DNA of 64,000 nucleotides from Mesorhizobium sp. ORS 3359 (GTDB lineage: Bacteria > Pseudomonadota > Alphaproteobacteria > Rhizobiales > Rhizobiaceae), in assembly GCA_000824845.1 (NCBI GenBank), contig CCNC01000179.1:1-64000 (forward strand), read 5' to 3'. The notes below the pieces were generated by a model. It was not told where the DNA came from. It did no database searches and saw nothing but the letters and a program-made list of their open reading frames with translations. Positions 35,316 through 44,547 of the stretch are shown piece after piece. The translations under genes and the position numbers were made by a program. Position 1 is the first letter of the stretch, and every line of letters begins with the position of its first letter.

Positions 35316-35995
35316 ACGAACAGATTAGATTGGACTTTCAGCGTCCTGAGCGGCTGGACTTCGATGAGGCCATCCTTTGCGCTCGCAAGTCCGATCCCCA
35401 CCTTACCGTAATCATGGACCGGGTGTTGGCGCACGGCGCGCGGTGCCTGATGACCCGCCTCGAACCCGATGTCTTCGCCCGCATGGCGCCCACTTATCGC
35501 GAAAGGTTGGATTACGATCCCGTCTCGCGGACGGCTTACCTGAACTGGACCCCTCCTGCCGAACTGGAACCGCCTCGGATCGCGGTGGTGTCGGCTGGCA
35601 GCTCGGACATGCCGCAGGCGGCCGAAGTCACGCGAACGCTCGCCTATCTCGGCGCCGCGACGAAACAATTCATCGACGTCGGCGTGGCCGGCCTGTGGCG
35701 GTTGTTGGAGAGTGTCGACGAATTGCGGACCTTTCCGGTCATTGTGGCGGTCGCCGGAATGGATGGCGCCCTTCCAAGCGTTCTGGGCGGGCTCGTGCCC
35801 GGCGTGATCATCTGCCTGCCCACCTCGACCGGGTATGGGGTTTCGAACGGAGGAGAAACCGCCCTTCACGCAGCGCTCGCTTCCTGCGCACCCGGACTTG
35901 CGGTCGTAAACATCGACAACGGGTACGGCGCGGCATGTGCCGCATTCCGGGCTCTAAATATGATCCGCCGAGCCGCAGCCGCTCCGACTGTGTGA
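35312..35995 (+). CDS. larB: LarB carboxylase/hydrolase (nickel-pincer cofactor)
   Basis: A 227-residue protein with a PurE-like domain: RIAVVSAGSSDMPQAAEVTR followed by TLAYLG, DVGVAGLWRL, VIVAVAGMDGALPSVLGGLV and CLPTSTGYGVSNGGETALHA, all characteristic of LarB. LarB carboxylates nicotinic acid adenine dinucleotide and releases AMP to give the dicarboxylated mononucleotide, the first step of pincer synthesis. It overlaps larE by four bases and ends the operon. The set larB, larC, larE is complete; no larA is seen in the window. Confidence 0.9.
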   Translation: MNEQIRLDFQRPERLDFDEAILCARKSDPHLTVIMDRVLAHGARCLMTRLEPDVFARMAPTYRERLDYDPVSRTAYLNWTPPAELEPPRIAVVSAGSSDMPQAAEVTRTLAYLGAATKQFIDVGVAGLWRLLESVDELRTFPVIVAVAGMDGALPSVLGGLVPGVIICLPTSTGYGVSNGGETALHAALASCAPGLAVVNIDNGYGAACAAFRALNMIRRAAAAPTV

Positions 35996-36186
35996 CGAGG
36001 TTGCGCCGTTGCATGATCCGACCGTGAATTTGTCCAGGAGCTCAGGGAGGTCTCTCCTGCAGTCTTTTTCGACGACCAACTTTTCGCGCCAAGGCAAAGA
36101 TCGCCACCGTTTATGGTTTTCTGATCATCGCAACTATCATGGCCTGAATCTGGGCTTGGAATGTTGTCAACGGCCAGCCGGTTCTA

Positions 36187-37443
36187 CTAAGGACAGCCAT
36201 TGTCGTCGATGGTGTTCTTTACCACGCGGCCAGCCCTCACGATGAGGGATAGGTGGTCGCCCTGGCCGCCGAGCAGCGACATGTTCTCCAGCGGATCACC
36301 GTCGACGGCGATAAGGTCGGCGAAGACGCCGACCTGGAGCGATCCGACCTTGCCGGTCATGCGCAGCAACTCGGCCGCATAGCACGTCGTGGACCTGATC
36401 ACCTCGATCGGCGGCAGCACCTCGGCGCGTATGGTGAATTCGTCGGACTGGTACTTGTGCAGTTCGCCCAGGAGATCGGTGCCCAACGCCATCGTCACCC
36501 CGGCCTTGTGGAGAATTTCGAGCGAGCCCCGGCTGCGCAGCCGGACGTCGTCGATCTTCGCGACGGACACGTCCGGCAGGCCCAGCGCCTTGGCATCCTT
36601 GTGCAGCGCTTCGTAGGCCACCAGTGTGGGGCAGGCGATAGCGCCGCGTACCTTCATGAGGCGCGCTGTCGCCGGCTCGATCAAGTTGGCGTGTTCAACC
36701 GAGCGCACACCGCACCGCACGGCACGCGAGATCGCCTCGTCGGTGTAGAGATGCGCGGAGACATAGGTCTGAGCGTTCGCCGCCTCTTCGACGATGGCCT
36801 CCAGCTCTGATATCGAGAACTGCTGGAAGTTGATGGGATCCGTCGGCGACGACACGCCGCCATTAGCCATCGCCTTAATGAACTGAGCCCCCTGGCGGAT
36901 TTCGTCGCGGGCAGAGTGACGAACGGCGTCGATGCCGTCGCAGACCCGGCCCATCGCGCCGAGACGGTAGGTCTGGGAATCGGCGCTGCGGTTGTCGACG
37001 AAGCCGCGATAGTCGCTGTGACCGCCGGTTTGGGAGAGCGCCTTGCCGCAGAAGACAAGACGCGGTCCCTCGATCAGGCCGGCTTCCTCAGCCTGGGCCA
37101 GCGGCCGCGTCGCCCCGCCGACGTCACGCACCGTCGTGAAGCCGCGCATCAGCATCTGCTTCATAATGCGCGCCGCGCCGAAGGCGACCGTCACGTCCGG
37201 AAGCATCGCCGTGCGGCCAGGGTCGACGGTGATCGCCGTCACATGGACGTGGCAGTCGATAAGCCCTGGCATCAGGGTGTGGCCCTTCAGGTCGATGGTG
37301 CGCGCCGCCTTTGAGGAGATCGGCGTCTCGGAGATCTCCGCGATCACGCCATCCGCGATGCGCAGCCACGATTCCGACACCTCGGCGAAGCCGTTCCCGT
37401 CAAGCATCCTGGCATTTGCCAGGATCAAATCATCCGCGGGCAT
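36187..37443 (-). CDS. Metal-dependent amidohydrolase (imidazolonepropionase/prolidase-like)
   Basis: A 418-residue cytoplasmic hydrolase. The metal set is readable: His65-x-His67 (LIDCHVHV), Lys in FIKAMANGGVSS, His in TYVSAHLYTDEA, His in VRSVEHANLI and Asp in MALGTDLLGE, followed by the closing small beta domain (VGSLQVGVFADLIAVDGDPL). Members of this group act on cyclic amides, N-acyl amino acids or dipeptides; the substrate cannot be told. It converges on larB from the other side, so it is a separate unit. Confidence 0.85.
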   Translation of the reverse strand: MPADDLILANARMLDGNGFAEVSESWLRIADGVIAEISETPISSKAARTIDLKGHTLMPGLIDCHVHVTAITVDPGRTAMLPDVTVAFGAARIMKQMLMRGFTTVRDVGGATRPLAQAEEAGLIEGPRLVFCGKALSQTGGHSDYRGFVDNRSADSQTYRLGAMGRVCDGIDAVRHSARDEIRQGAQFIKAMANGGVSSPTDPINFQQFSISELEAIVEEAANAQTYVSAHLYTDEAISRAVRCGVRSVEHANLIEPATARLMKVRGAIACPTLVAYEALHKDAKALGLPDVSVAKIDDVRLRSRGSLEILHKAGVTMALGTDLLGELHKYQSDEFTIRAEVLPPIEVIRSTTCYAAELLRMTGKVGSLQVGVFADLIAVDGDPLENMSLLGGQGDHLSLIVRAGRVVKNTIDDNGCP

Positions 37444-37527
37444 GTTTACTCATTCTTTGTGCTGGCTGGCTGTGAATGAGATATGCGTGTGGCTGACGCG
37501 CTCGCGAGAACGCCGCCCAAATGCCGC

Positions 37528-37806
37528 TCAGGACAAGCAGGTTGTCAAATCCATCATCAGCAGGAACAGTGCAGAAATCGATGTGCCGATGACGCCGCCA
37601 ATGTCGTGGAAGACGTGAAGCTGGTTCCCGGCGGCTGCGATGACCACATAACCAAGAACGACGATGCTGGAATGGTCCAGCAAAAAGAAGAAGCCGACCG
37701 ACGGATGTTTGCCTTGTGTGAGCTTGCGCACGACATTGTCTATTGCCGCAATATGGTCTGCATTAAACGCATGTCGAAGGCCGAGCATGTAGGCCGGGCC
37801 GAGCAC
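37528..37806 (-). pseudogene. Fragment of a NiCoT-type nickel/cobalt transporter
   Basis: The 92-residue frame has MLGLRHAFNADHIAAIDNVV followed by RKLTQG, equivalent to the RHAFDADHI metal-selectivity signature of NiCoT permeases, then SVGFFFLLDHSSIVV (usually FFFSLGHSTVV). The key Asp is Asn here and a conserved Gly is Asp. A full NiCoT has about 330–350 residues, so three quarters is missing. It lies about 1.5 kb from a nickel-cofactor operon, which suggests an old functional link. Confidence 0.65.
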
Positions 37807-37940
37807 CTACGAATGAGGTGCTCGCCCATATTGCACGGCGTAAGATTGAGCAACAGCCTGGACGGGATCCGGTCTGCCCTCAAGTCTTTCATTGGGCGCT
37901 TTCGGCGCTTCTAAATGCCAAGGGTTCAATCGCCGACCTG

Positions 37941-38633
37941 TTAGAAGCGGTATGTGACGCCCGCACCAATCAACCAGGGGTCTAGCTTGGCCTTGCCTTT
38001 CAGATCGGTGCCGGCCACTTTGACGGTAAAATCTGGTTCCAGGAAAAGCTTCTTGACATCGACGTTGACCCCCCAGTGCTGATCCAGCATGTAGTCGAAG
38101 CCGACCTGCAGCGCGGCACCAAACGTGTTCTTCACATGGAGAGCATCGGCGCTGCCGACACTTTGATTGTAAAAGACGGTGTAGTTCAGGCCGGCGCCGA
38201 CATAGGGTCGGAAGGCCCCGAGGTCGGTGATATGATACTGCAGCGTGAGCGTGGGTGGCAGTATCCATACCTTGCCGACATTCCCCAGCGCGCCGATTGC
38301 TCCGCTGCCATCAACGTTGGCGTAGGTAGTGGCGAGTATGAGTTCGGCAGCAATGTTTTCGGTGAAAAAATAGGAGATGTCGAATTCCGGCGTCACGGTG
38401 TCTGAATAGGAGAGATTGGAACCGGCGATCCCGCCGACGTAACCTGAATCGTTGGTTTTCACTCCCAAGGCGCGCACGCGGATCTGCCACGGGCTCGACG
38501 CCTCCACTGTTCCCTGGTCCTGTGCGATGTAACGTTGCGCAGGGTCTGCTGCCAAAGCCTGCTGACCCACCCCCATAAGGACGATGAGCGCCATCGCACC
38601 CTGCGCCGCAATCATCCGCACTTTTGTCATCAT
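37941..38633 (-). CDS. OmpW-family outer membrane protein
   Basis: A 230-residue protein from ATG 38633 (GGAGAG upstream). A Sec signal peptide of about 28 residues ends ALA before ADPAQRY. The mature part has the OmpW pattern: SPWQIRVRALGVK, TPEFDISYFFTENIAAELIL, LPPTLTLQYHI, FRPYVGAGLNYTVFY, DQHWGVNVDVKKLFLEPDF and a final WLIGAGVTYRF whose C-terminal Phe is the outer-membrane sorting signal. OmpW forms an eight-strand barrel for small hydrophobic molecules. Confidence 0.88.
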   Translation of the reverse strand: MMTKVRMIAAQGAMALIVLMGVGQQALAADPAQRYIAQDQGTVEASSPWQIRVRALGVKTNDSGYVGGIAGSNLSYSDTVTPEFDISYFFTENIAAELILATTYANVDGSGAIGALGNVGKVWILPPTLTLQYHITDLGAFRPYVGAGLNYTVFYNQSVGSADALHVKNTFGAALQVGFDYMLDQHWGVNVDVKKLFLEPDFTVKVAGTDLKGKAKLDPWLIGAGVTYRF

Positions 38634-38797
38634 GTTCTCTCCTGGTATCTGACAACCGTAGACTCTGTCGTTTGCGCGCGCGGGATGGTTTCTCATCACG
38701 CGCCGATACAGACGTCTGCGAAGAGCACTGCATTTGTCGTGCCAATGAAAAGAGACATTGGGAAACCGCAAGATTCGCTTCCGACACACTCGTGCCT

Positions 38798-38840
38798 CGG
38801 AGCTGATATTGTCGTGTTTGGAGCCGATATTGTCGTGTTT
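38798..38840 (+). repeat. Two tandem copies of a 21-base unit
   Basis: AGCTGATATTGTCGTGTTTGG is followed directly by AGCCGATATTGTCGTGTTTT, 21-base spacing with a single mismatch in the shared core. It could be a relic of the repeated ends of an IS21-type element, but no transposase is adjacent. Confidence 0.6.
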
Positions 38841-39037
38841 TGCACAAACGGACTAACGACCGAAAGCACGCGAGGGCTATTCCCGACCCATTGGCAGAGG
38901 ATGAACGAGACAATCCCTCACGAGTTAGTCGCGATGCAGGTCATGCGAGGCGGGCTCCCTGGCGCGGCACGACATCAAAGCGAACCTGTTGTTCATAGCG
39001 GCCCGTAGAGTTGTCGGCTTATGCCGCGCAGGTCTCG

Positions 39038-41053
39038 TCAAGATTCGGGTGGCTCATAGGCCCTCTGGTCATTGAGAATAGGACTGTCGGATTTCGCGTA
39101 GAACCCTAGTAGGGGTCCGATATCAAAGATCGTCCCTGGTGGAAGGCGCCGGACGGATGCAGGCCATTTTTCGGTTGAGACGCCGATGCCTCTCGCCAGC
39201 ATGCTGGCAAATCGGGGCATCAGCGGTGCGAGTGTCTGCGCCAGGATCGCAGCGGCTGTAGCCTGAAGCGCGAGTGAAGTCCGGGTGCGGGCGGGATAGA
39301 GACGTCGCGCCGCTGCATAGTCTTGCGCCTGATGGTAGATCAGGCAATCGCGCACGAAATCGCAGGCCTGAGCGGCCGCGCGACGGAGCGAGAAGCCCTC
39401 GTCCGAATAGGCGCGTTCCATCGCCGCGCGATGAGTATCTATCTGAGCAAAAAAGGCGCGGTCGGCCGAAGCCCAGTCGCCTGCGTCGGGCACACGGCCG
39501 CCAAAGTCCCGCTGGATGTCCCTGTGCAGCGCATCAAGCCAATTCAGCCAGATACCCTGAAATATCTCGTTCCCGGTGCGGCGCAGCGCGTCCAGCGTGA
39601 AGTTCGTCCGCTGACCTTCCGGGCGTGTCAGGGCCAAATGGAGACGCACGACGTCGACTGTCTTTGGGTCCAGAACGTCCTTGCCCCAGACCGCATGGCC
39701 GCGGCTGGTGGAGAACTTCTGGCCGTCGAGCAGGTAAAACTCATTCACGTGATAGCGAATGCGCGGCGTCCAGTGGGAGAACACCTCGCAATAAAGAGCG
39801 GGGTAGAGTAGCGCGTGGTAGAAGGAATTGTCGAAACCGAAGAAATGCACAATCTGCCAGTCATTGCTTGGCCTGGCCGCATTCCAGTCGCGGCCTAGTG
39901 AGCGGGCTAACGCCTGGATGTTGTAAAGAAAACTGAAAGCCATCTCCGGCCAAACCCAGATCACCTGTCCCGGGAGCCCTTGGGCCGGCAGGCCCCAGGC
40001 TGACGGGTGGGTAATGGGCAGCGAAAAGTCGCCACGTTGGCGTAGACGCGCGAAGAGGTCCATGATCCGAAAGGGGGCGCCTGACGACCTTAGATGCCGG
40101 TCGATATTGGCATAGCACCGATCCAGCGCAAGTTCGGCACGGCGCACGTAGCCAACCACCGGAGCCTCGGCCGAGTGCCGCGACCGGGCTGCACCTAAGT
40201 CATGACACAGGTTCGGCGCGCCGCATTCCTCGCAGATGTTTCCGCCCGCGGAGCCGCCGCAATCGGGGCAGAGGCCGCTTACATCCGGTTCGTAAAGATA
40301 GTCGCCCGAAAGAGCATCGAAGAGCGCAGGGCGCTCGCGCAGATCTACCGCCGTGCTGCTCAGAAGATCACGGAAACACGCGGCTTGAAACTCTGCATAA
40401 GCGTCATCGCCGAATGTGGGCAGGAAGCTGTGGACCTCACAGTCGAGAAGTGCAAGCGTGGCTCTGATCTCGTCGGAGTAGTGGCGCGCCACTTTTGCGG
40501 GCGTCGCTTGATCGGCATCGGCACGCCTCGCGACGTAGCTCTGGTAATCATCGCTCCCAGTCAGGTGGTAGGCTTCGGCCCCTTTCATGCGCAGGAATCG
40601 TGTGTACACGTCGGCGCCAAAATAAGGGCCTGAAAGATGCCCCAGATGCAGATCGCCATTGGGCGTCGGCGGCGTGGAGAAAATGAAGATCGGTCCGCGC
40701 GGAGTCGGGGTCTGTGAAGCGGCTTCGAGGGCTGCTTTGCCGTCACGCCAGTAGACATCGACGAAGTTTAGATCTTCGTCCCCATCGTTGCTCAGCACAT
40801 GTGCTTCAAAAGGGTGGAACAGAACGACGTCGCCGGCCTTGACCGATATTTCCTCAAGGTCGGTCCTGACCTTGCCCGCTCCAGACAGGACCACGAAGGC
40901 CTCGATTTCGTCGTGCCGATGGGGCTGGGATTTCACGCCCGGTCCGACCTTTCCGAATGAAAACCCGGTGCCAGCGCTCCCCGTTCCAAGCGTGGCCATG
41001 TCGATGCCGAACGCCCGCGACAGCTCTGTTCGAGAAAACGTGGATTTGCGCAT
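39038..41053 (-). CDS. Cupin domain fused to a methionyl-tRNA-synthetase-like enzyme
   Basis: A 671-residue fusion. Residues 25–110 are a cupin with metal ligands PHRHDE (His45, His47, Glu49 or Glu51) and His85 (FEAHV). From about 120, a class I synthetase of MetRS type follows: STPPTPNGDLHLGHLSG (HIGH at 136–139), a zinc knuckle (Cys262, Cys265, Cys274, Cys277), and KFSTS (446–450) in place of KMSKS. The remainder resembles the MetRS anticodon-binding helices. ATG 41053 has GAGG six bases upstream; the 68-residue extension to 41257 looks spurious. As a second MetRS with a sensor-like domain next to a dioxygenase, it may activate an amino acid for a small-molecule pathway (inference) or be a resistance copy. 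Confidence 0.82.
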   Translation of the reverse strand: MRKSTFSRTELSRAFGIDMATLGTGSAGTGFSFGKVGPGVKSQPHRHDEIEAFVVLSGAGKVRTDLEEISVKAGDVVLFHPFEAHVLSNDGDEDLNFVDVYWRDGKAALEAASQTPTPRGPIFIFSTPPTPNGDLHLGHLSGPYFGADVYTRFLRMKGAEAYHLTGSDDYQSYVARRADADQATPAKVARHYSDEIRATLALLDCEVHSFLPTFGDDAYAEFQAACFRDLLSSTAVDLRERPALFDALSGDYLYEPDVSGLCPDCGGSAGGNICEECGAPNLCHDLGAARSRHSAEAPVVGYVRRAELALDRCYANIDRHLRSSGAPFRIMDLFARLRQRGDFSLPITHPSAWGLPAQGLPGQVIWVWPEMAFSFLYNIQALARSLGRDWNAARPSNDWQIVHFFGFDNSFYHALLYPALYCEVFSHWTPRIRYHVNEFYLLDGQKFSTSRGHAVWGKDVLDPKTVDVVRLHLALTRPEGQRTNFTLDALRRTGNEIFQGIWLNWLDALHRDIQRDFGGRVPDAGDWASADRAFFAQIDTHRAAMERAYSDEGFSLRRAAAQACDFVRDCLIYHQAQDYAAARRLYPARTRTSLALQATAAAILAQTLAPLMPRFASMLARGIGVSTEKWPASVRRLPPGTIFDIGPLLGFYAKSDSPILNDQRAYEPPES

Positions 41054-41367
41054 GACGAACCTCAGCTGTTGGAGCAGTGGTATCTTCGGCCGTCTGCACA
41101 ACAGCCTCTGCTGCAAGTCGCGGAGAGACGCGGTGGGCAGCCCCCGCCCGAACATCCGGCTCTTCAGACGAGCGACGACGGGCGCGCCAGTAATGCTGTA
41201 GGTGGCGTGAGGCCGCGCGGCGACCACCTCCACAATCGAGGTGCCGAGGCGTCGCACCGGGAAGCTGGCTATGCTCCAGTAGCCGGCAAATCAGAACGCC
41301 ATACCCTTCTTGCATTATTTGAGCAGTCGATCAGTTTCGTGTGCACGCCTCGCCTCGTTCCGCGAGC
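41054..41367. other. About 314 bases between the dioxygenase and the fusion gene
   Basis: No gene is supported. The ribosome site of the cupin–MetRS gene lies at its left edge, and the dioxygenase stop is at the right. The spacing is large enough for a separate promoter. Confidence 0.4.
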
Positions 41368-42147
41368 TTAATCGCGATAGAAAATGCCGTTTGGGGGCTT
41401 GAGGTTGTCGAGATCGGCAACTTTGCCCTCTGGCGGGTTAAGGGCGCGCTTAAGAACGTTATATTCAGCGCGGCTCGGTCCACCGGTTGAAGCCCGCTGG
41501 AACACCAAATAGAGCGTCCGCCGCGAACGATTGCTTTTGTTGGGCCTTGAGTAATGCGGCGCGTAATCGTCGAAAATGAAGACGTCGCCAGCCTTCCATG
41601 ATATGGGTTCCCAGTAGAATGTTTCGGCGACCGCCGGATCGATCACCCCTCCGGCATCCATGGGAAAGACCCCCTTCTTGTGATTGCCGGGACTGAAGAA
41701 AAGCCCGCCATTGTACGGGTCAGAGTCGTCGATCCCTATGGCGACGACCGCATGAACCATGCGGTCGGACAGCTTGTGTGGAATGTGATAGATGTCCTGG
41801 TGCGGACGGTAGCCGCCGCTGTCGGGATAATGAAAAATCAGCAGTTCCTTGAGCCTGCGAGACTCTTCGTCAAGCAGTTCCTCAACGCAGGACCTGATGC
41901 GCTGATCTTCCAGGAGCAAGTCTCGCAAGGGGTGGTGGAAGTCGAGAAAATTCTCGGCTTTTGAGGTTATCTTTCGATTGTCCGTCGTCTTCTCGAACCA
42001 CAGCATCCATTTGTCATCGCTGACGTCCCAGCATGAAACATTGTCGACAAAACTGGAGATACGCTCAACAGCCGCAGGATCGAAGAATCGTTCGAGCCTG
42101 ACGTATCCATCTTTGTGCCACTTGTCTTTTTGTGTCTCAGTCAACAT
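41368..42147 (-). CDS. PhyH-type Fe(II)/2-oxoglutarate dioxygenase
   Basis: A 259-residue enzyme of the phytanoyl-CoA dioxygenase family. The iron triad is His116-x-Asp118 (YRPHQDIYH) and His198 (YAPHYSRPN), and Arg209/Arg210 can bind 2-oxoglutarate. The GDVFIFDDYAPHYS stretch is typical of ectoine-hydroxylase-like members that act on free amino acids or small metabolites. ATG 42147 has GGAGG nine bases upstream; the frame extends only eight residues further. It precedes the cupin–MetRS gene on the same strand and may act on the same amino acid (inference). Confidence 0.82.
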   Translation of the reverse strand: MLTETQKDKWHKDGYVRLERFFDPAAVERISSFVDNVSCWDVSDDKWMLWFEKTTDNRKITSKAENFLDFHHPLRDLLLEDQRIRSCVEELLDEESRRLKELLIFHYPDSGGYRPHQDIYHIPHKLSDRMVHAVVAIGIDDSDPYNGGLFFSPGNHKKGVFPMDAGGVIDPAVAETFYWEPISWKAGDVFIFDDYAPHYSRPNKSNRSRRTLYLVFQRASTGGPSRAEYNVLKRALNPPEGKVADLDNLKPPNGIFYRD

Positions 42148-43229
42148 GCGGAAAGCCTCCTTTTGAAACACTGGTTTGGTCGAGCACCCCAGTAAGGGAC
42201 TCGGGCCCTGGTCAGCTTCTGTCGCTGAGGGCCCTCCGTGGCTTGCAGGCGATTAGCGGCATGTTCGAAACCAGCCCGCCGTCTCCGAGGACATCGGTCT
42301 CGAGATCAGCAACAATGAGCGAGCGCGCGGCGTCATCTGGTCGCCCCCTCATTGGTTATGGCAATCTTCGATGAGCGCAATCATGGGACGATATTCGGCA
42401 GGTTCGTTCGGACGGTACGGTGCATCGAACGTGCCAAAAGGAAAGTGTCATCAAAGCAACGGCAGGAGGTTTGTCATTATGTCGGGTGTCCGACATTCAG
42501 GGGGAAAGCTCGCATCTGCCGCCGATTTGCACGTCGTCTTCCTTGCCGCGCTGTGAATACGGCCTCACCAGGACACTGTTCAATGCGAGGGGCGGCTGGC
42601 GTCGAAACCTTCGTCACGCGCAAGGCGAGGCGAGCTGTAGCTGCGATCACGACCTACCCGGTAACCTCGATGCAAAGCGCGACTGGGGCCCGGGCATCTC
42701 TACGTCGGAAGGCATGTGGCGCATTCTACAGCCTCACGAGCTAACGATTTTGTGCTCACGACTGGCGAGACATAGTCGGTCGCAGCTTCCTCGAGCTGCC
42801 TTCACGCGAATGCAGAAAGGAGATCGTCTGGGACAGCGAAGGCGTTGATGATGTGGGGCACGCAGGGAACTCTCTAGCAGCGGCTGGCGCTGGATTTCCC
42901 ACATGGCATTGAGCCGCGCGATGATCCACCTCGCACTCGGGCGATGGAAACTCGGAGACACATCCCATTCAGGGACGCCCTAGCCAGCGCTCTTCTTGCC
43001 TTCATGATCTCATCGGCAAACCCGCCGCGGCCGAGTGACCGCCGCCGAGTAACCTCCCAGATGCCGGGCCCAAAGCGGTCCTGGAATTTTGGGCGCTGCC
43101 CGCCAGCGTCGCCAAGTGTTTGCGGTTCGTGGCGATATCAACGGCTGCGGCGATCGCTCCAGATGCACTAGCTCCGCGCTCGGCAGCCGTCGCGGCGACT
43201 CCCAGCCGGGTCGCAGCTGACCGTACGGG
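42148..43229. other. About 1.1 kb without a supported gene
   Basis: Frames on both strands lack recognisable domains. A fragment near 43080–43170 (LEFWALPASVAKCLRFVAIS) could be decayed coding DNA. It separates acdS from the dioxygenase and probably holds the promoter of the latter, though I found no sigma-54 element with a proper TTGC. Confidence 0.4.
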
Positions 43230-44243
43230 TCAGCCGTTTCGAAAGGTATAACCGTAGCCGTTGATCGCAGGCGCACCGCCGAGATGCGTGAAGAGAACCC
43301 TCGATCCCTTGGCAAAAAAGCCTTTCTGGACCAGGTCGATCATTCCTTGCATCGATTTGCCTTCGTAAACGGGATCGATGATGATACCTTCGAGCCGCGC
43401 GCACAGACGGATGGCATCCTTAGTTTCCGGGGACGGTATGCCATAACATGGGTAAGCGTACTCCTCGAGCAACACCACATCATCCTCGATCAGTTCCATT
43501 CCGAGATCGACGAGCTCCGCTGTATTTTGGGCAATATCCAGCACTTGCGCCTTGGTTCGCGAGGGAGTGGCAGAGGCATCGATGCCGATGACGTTGCGAT
43601 GTCGACCGTCATTGGCAAAACCGACGACCATGCCGGCATGCGTCGAGCCCGTGACCGTGCAAACGACGATGAAATCAAATGCAAACCCAAGCTGTTTCTC
43701 CTGGACGCGCAACTCCTCTGCGAACCCTACGTAGCCGAGACCACCATACGGGTGAACGGACGCGCCAGCTGGTATCGCATAGGGTATGCCGCCCCTTGCC
43801 TTAACCTCATAGAGCGCCTTTTCCCAACTGCGGCGGATGCCGATGTCAAAGCCCTCGTCGACCAGATGCACTTCTGCTCCCATGATGCGGCTTAAGAGAA
43901 TGTTGCCGACCCGATCGTAGACGGCATCCTCATGTGGAACCCAGCTCTCCTGAACCAGGAGGCATTTCATGCCAATCCTGGCGGCGACCGCGGCGACCAT
44001 TCGCGTGTGGTTGGACTGCACGCCGCCGATGGAGACAAGCGTATCGGCATCTGAGGCGATGGCGTCGGGGATGATGTATTCGAGCTTGCGCAGCTTGTTT
44101 CCGCCAAACGCGAGTCCGGAGTTGCAGTCCTCGCGTTTGGCGTAGATTTCCACCTTTCCACCCAGATGCTTGCTGAGCCGATCGAGCTTCTCGATGTGCG
44201 TCGGTCCAAAGGTAAGCGGATAGCGTTCGAACTTTTCCAGCAT
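43230..44243 (-). CDS. acdS: 1-aminocyclopropane-1-carboxylate (ACC) deaminase
   Basis: A 337-residue PLP enzyme. The PLP lysine is Lys50 in [11 protein letters not shown] and Ser77 in VQSNHTR is the nucleophile-region serine. Glu294 (VYEGKSM) and Leu321 (FTHLGGAPA) match the two residues that separate true ACC deaminases from D-cysteine desulfhydrases. It cleaves the ethylene precursor ACC to 2-oxobutyrate and ammonia, lowering plant ethylene during nodulation. In Mesorhizobium loti, acdS on the symbiosis island is controlled by NifA2, which fits its place just downstream of the nif block. GGAGAGAAC precedes the ATG. Confidence 0.93.
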   Translation of the reverse strand: MLEKFERYPLTFGPTHIEKLDRLSKHLGGKVEIYAKREDCNSGLAFGGNKLRKLEYIIPDAIASDADTLVSIGGVQSNHTRMVAAVAARIGMKCLLVQESWVPHEDAVYDRVGNILLSRIMGAEVHLVDEGFDIGIRRSWEKALYEVKARGGIPYAIPAGASVHPYGGLGYVGFAEELRVQEKQLGFAFDFIVVCTVTGSTHAGMVVGFANDGRHRNVIGIDASATPSRTKAQVLDIAQNTAELVDLGMELIEDDVVLLEEYAYPCYGIPSPETKDAIRLCARLEGIIIDPVYEGKSMQGMIDLVQKGFFAKGSRVLFTHLGGAPAINGYGYTFRNG

Positions 44244-44364
44244 GTTCTCTCCGGCGATGCGTGAATGAGCCGAGACTTGCTATATACATCAGCTTAAGGG
44301 GTGCGCTGTCCGACCTCTTAGAAGAGCTTCGTCACATTCCAGCGCCTCATTCGCCGTCCCGACA

Positions 44365-44381
44365 AGCAAAGGCCACGCCGG
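44365..44381 (-). promoter_or_regulatory. Possible sigma-54 promoter of acdS
   Basis: On the minus strand, CGGCGTGGCCTTTGCT has the ten-base GG-to-GC spacing and a good -12 (TTTGC), but a weak -24 (CGGCG for TGGCA). It would start transcription about 110 bases before the acdS ATG. No TGT-N10-ACA site was found upstream of it, so NifA control is not proven from sequence. Confidence 0.35.
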
Positions 44382-44547
44382 CGTCCCTACCAATGGCCTG
44401 TCGCACCAAAACTGCGTCGCCGGGATTCGAGCGACGGAATGCCGTCGCCGTCGACCGCACAAAGCATAGCATTCCTTGAAAGATCCACCCGATGTTCACG
44501 GTTGATCCGAAGTGGCATAAATCTGACTTTGATGTCGTCGTCGCGCC

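Noticed and set aside
41054-41257. 68-residue N-terminal extension of the cupin–MetRS fusion
   Set aside because: The extension is Arg-rich and featureless, and ATG 41053 has a good Shine-Dalgarno.
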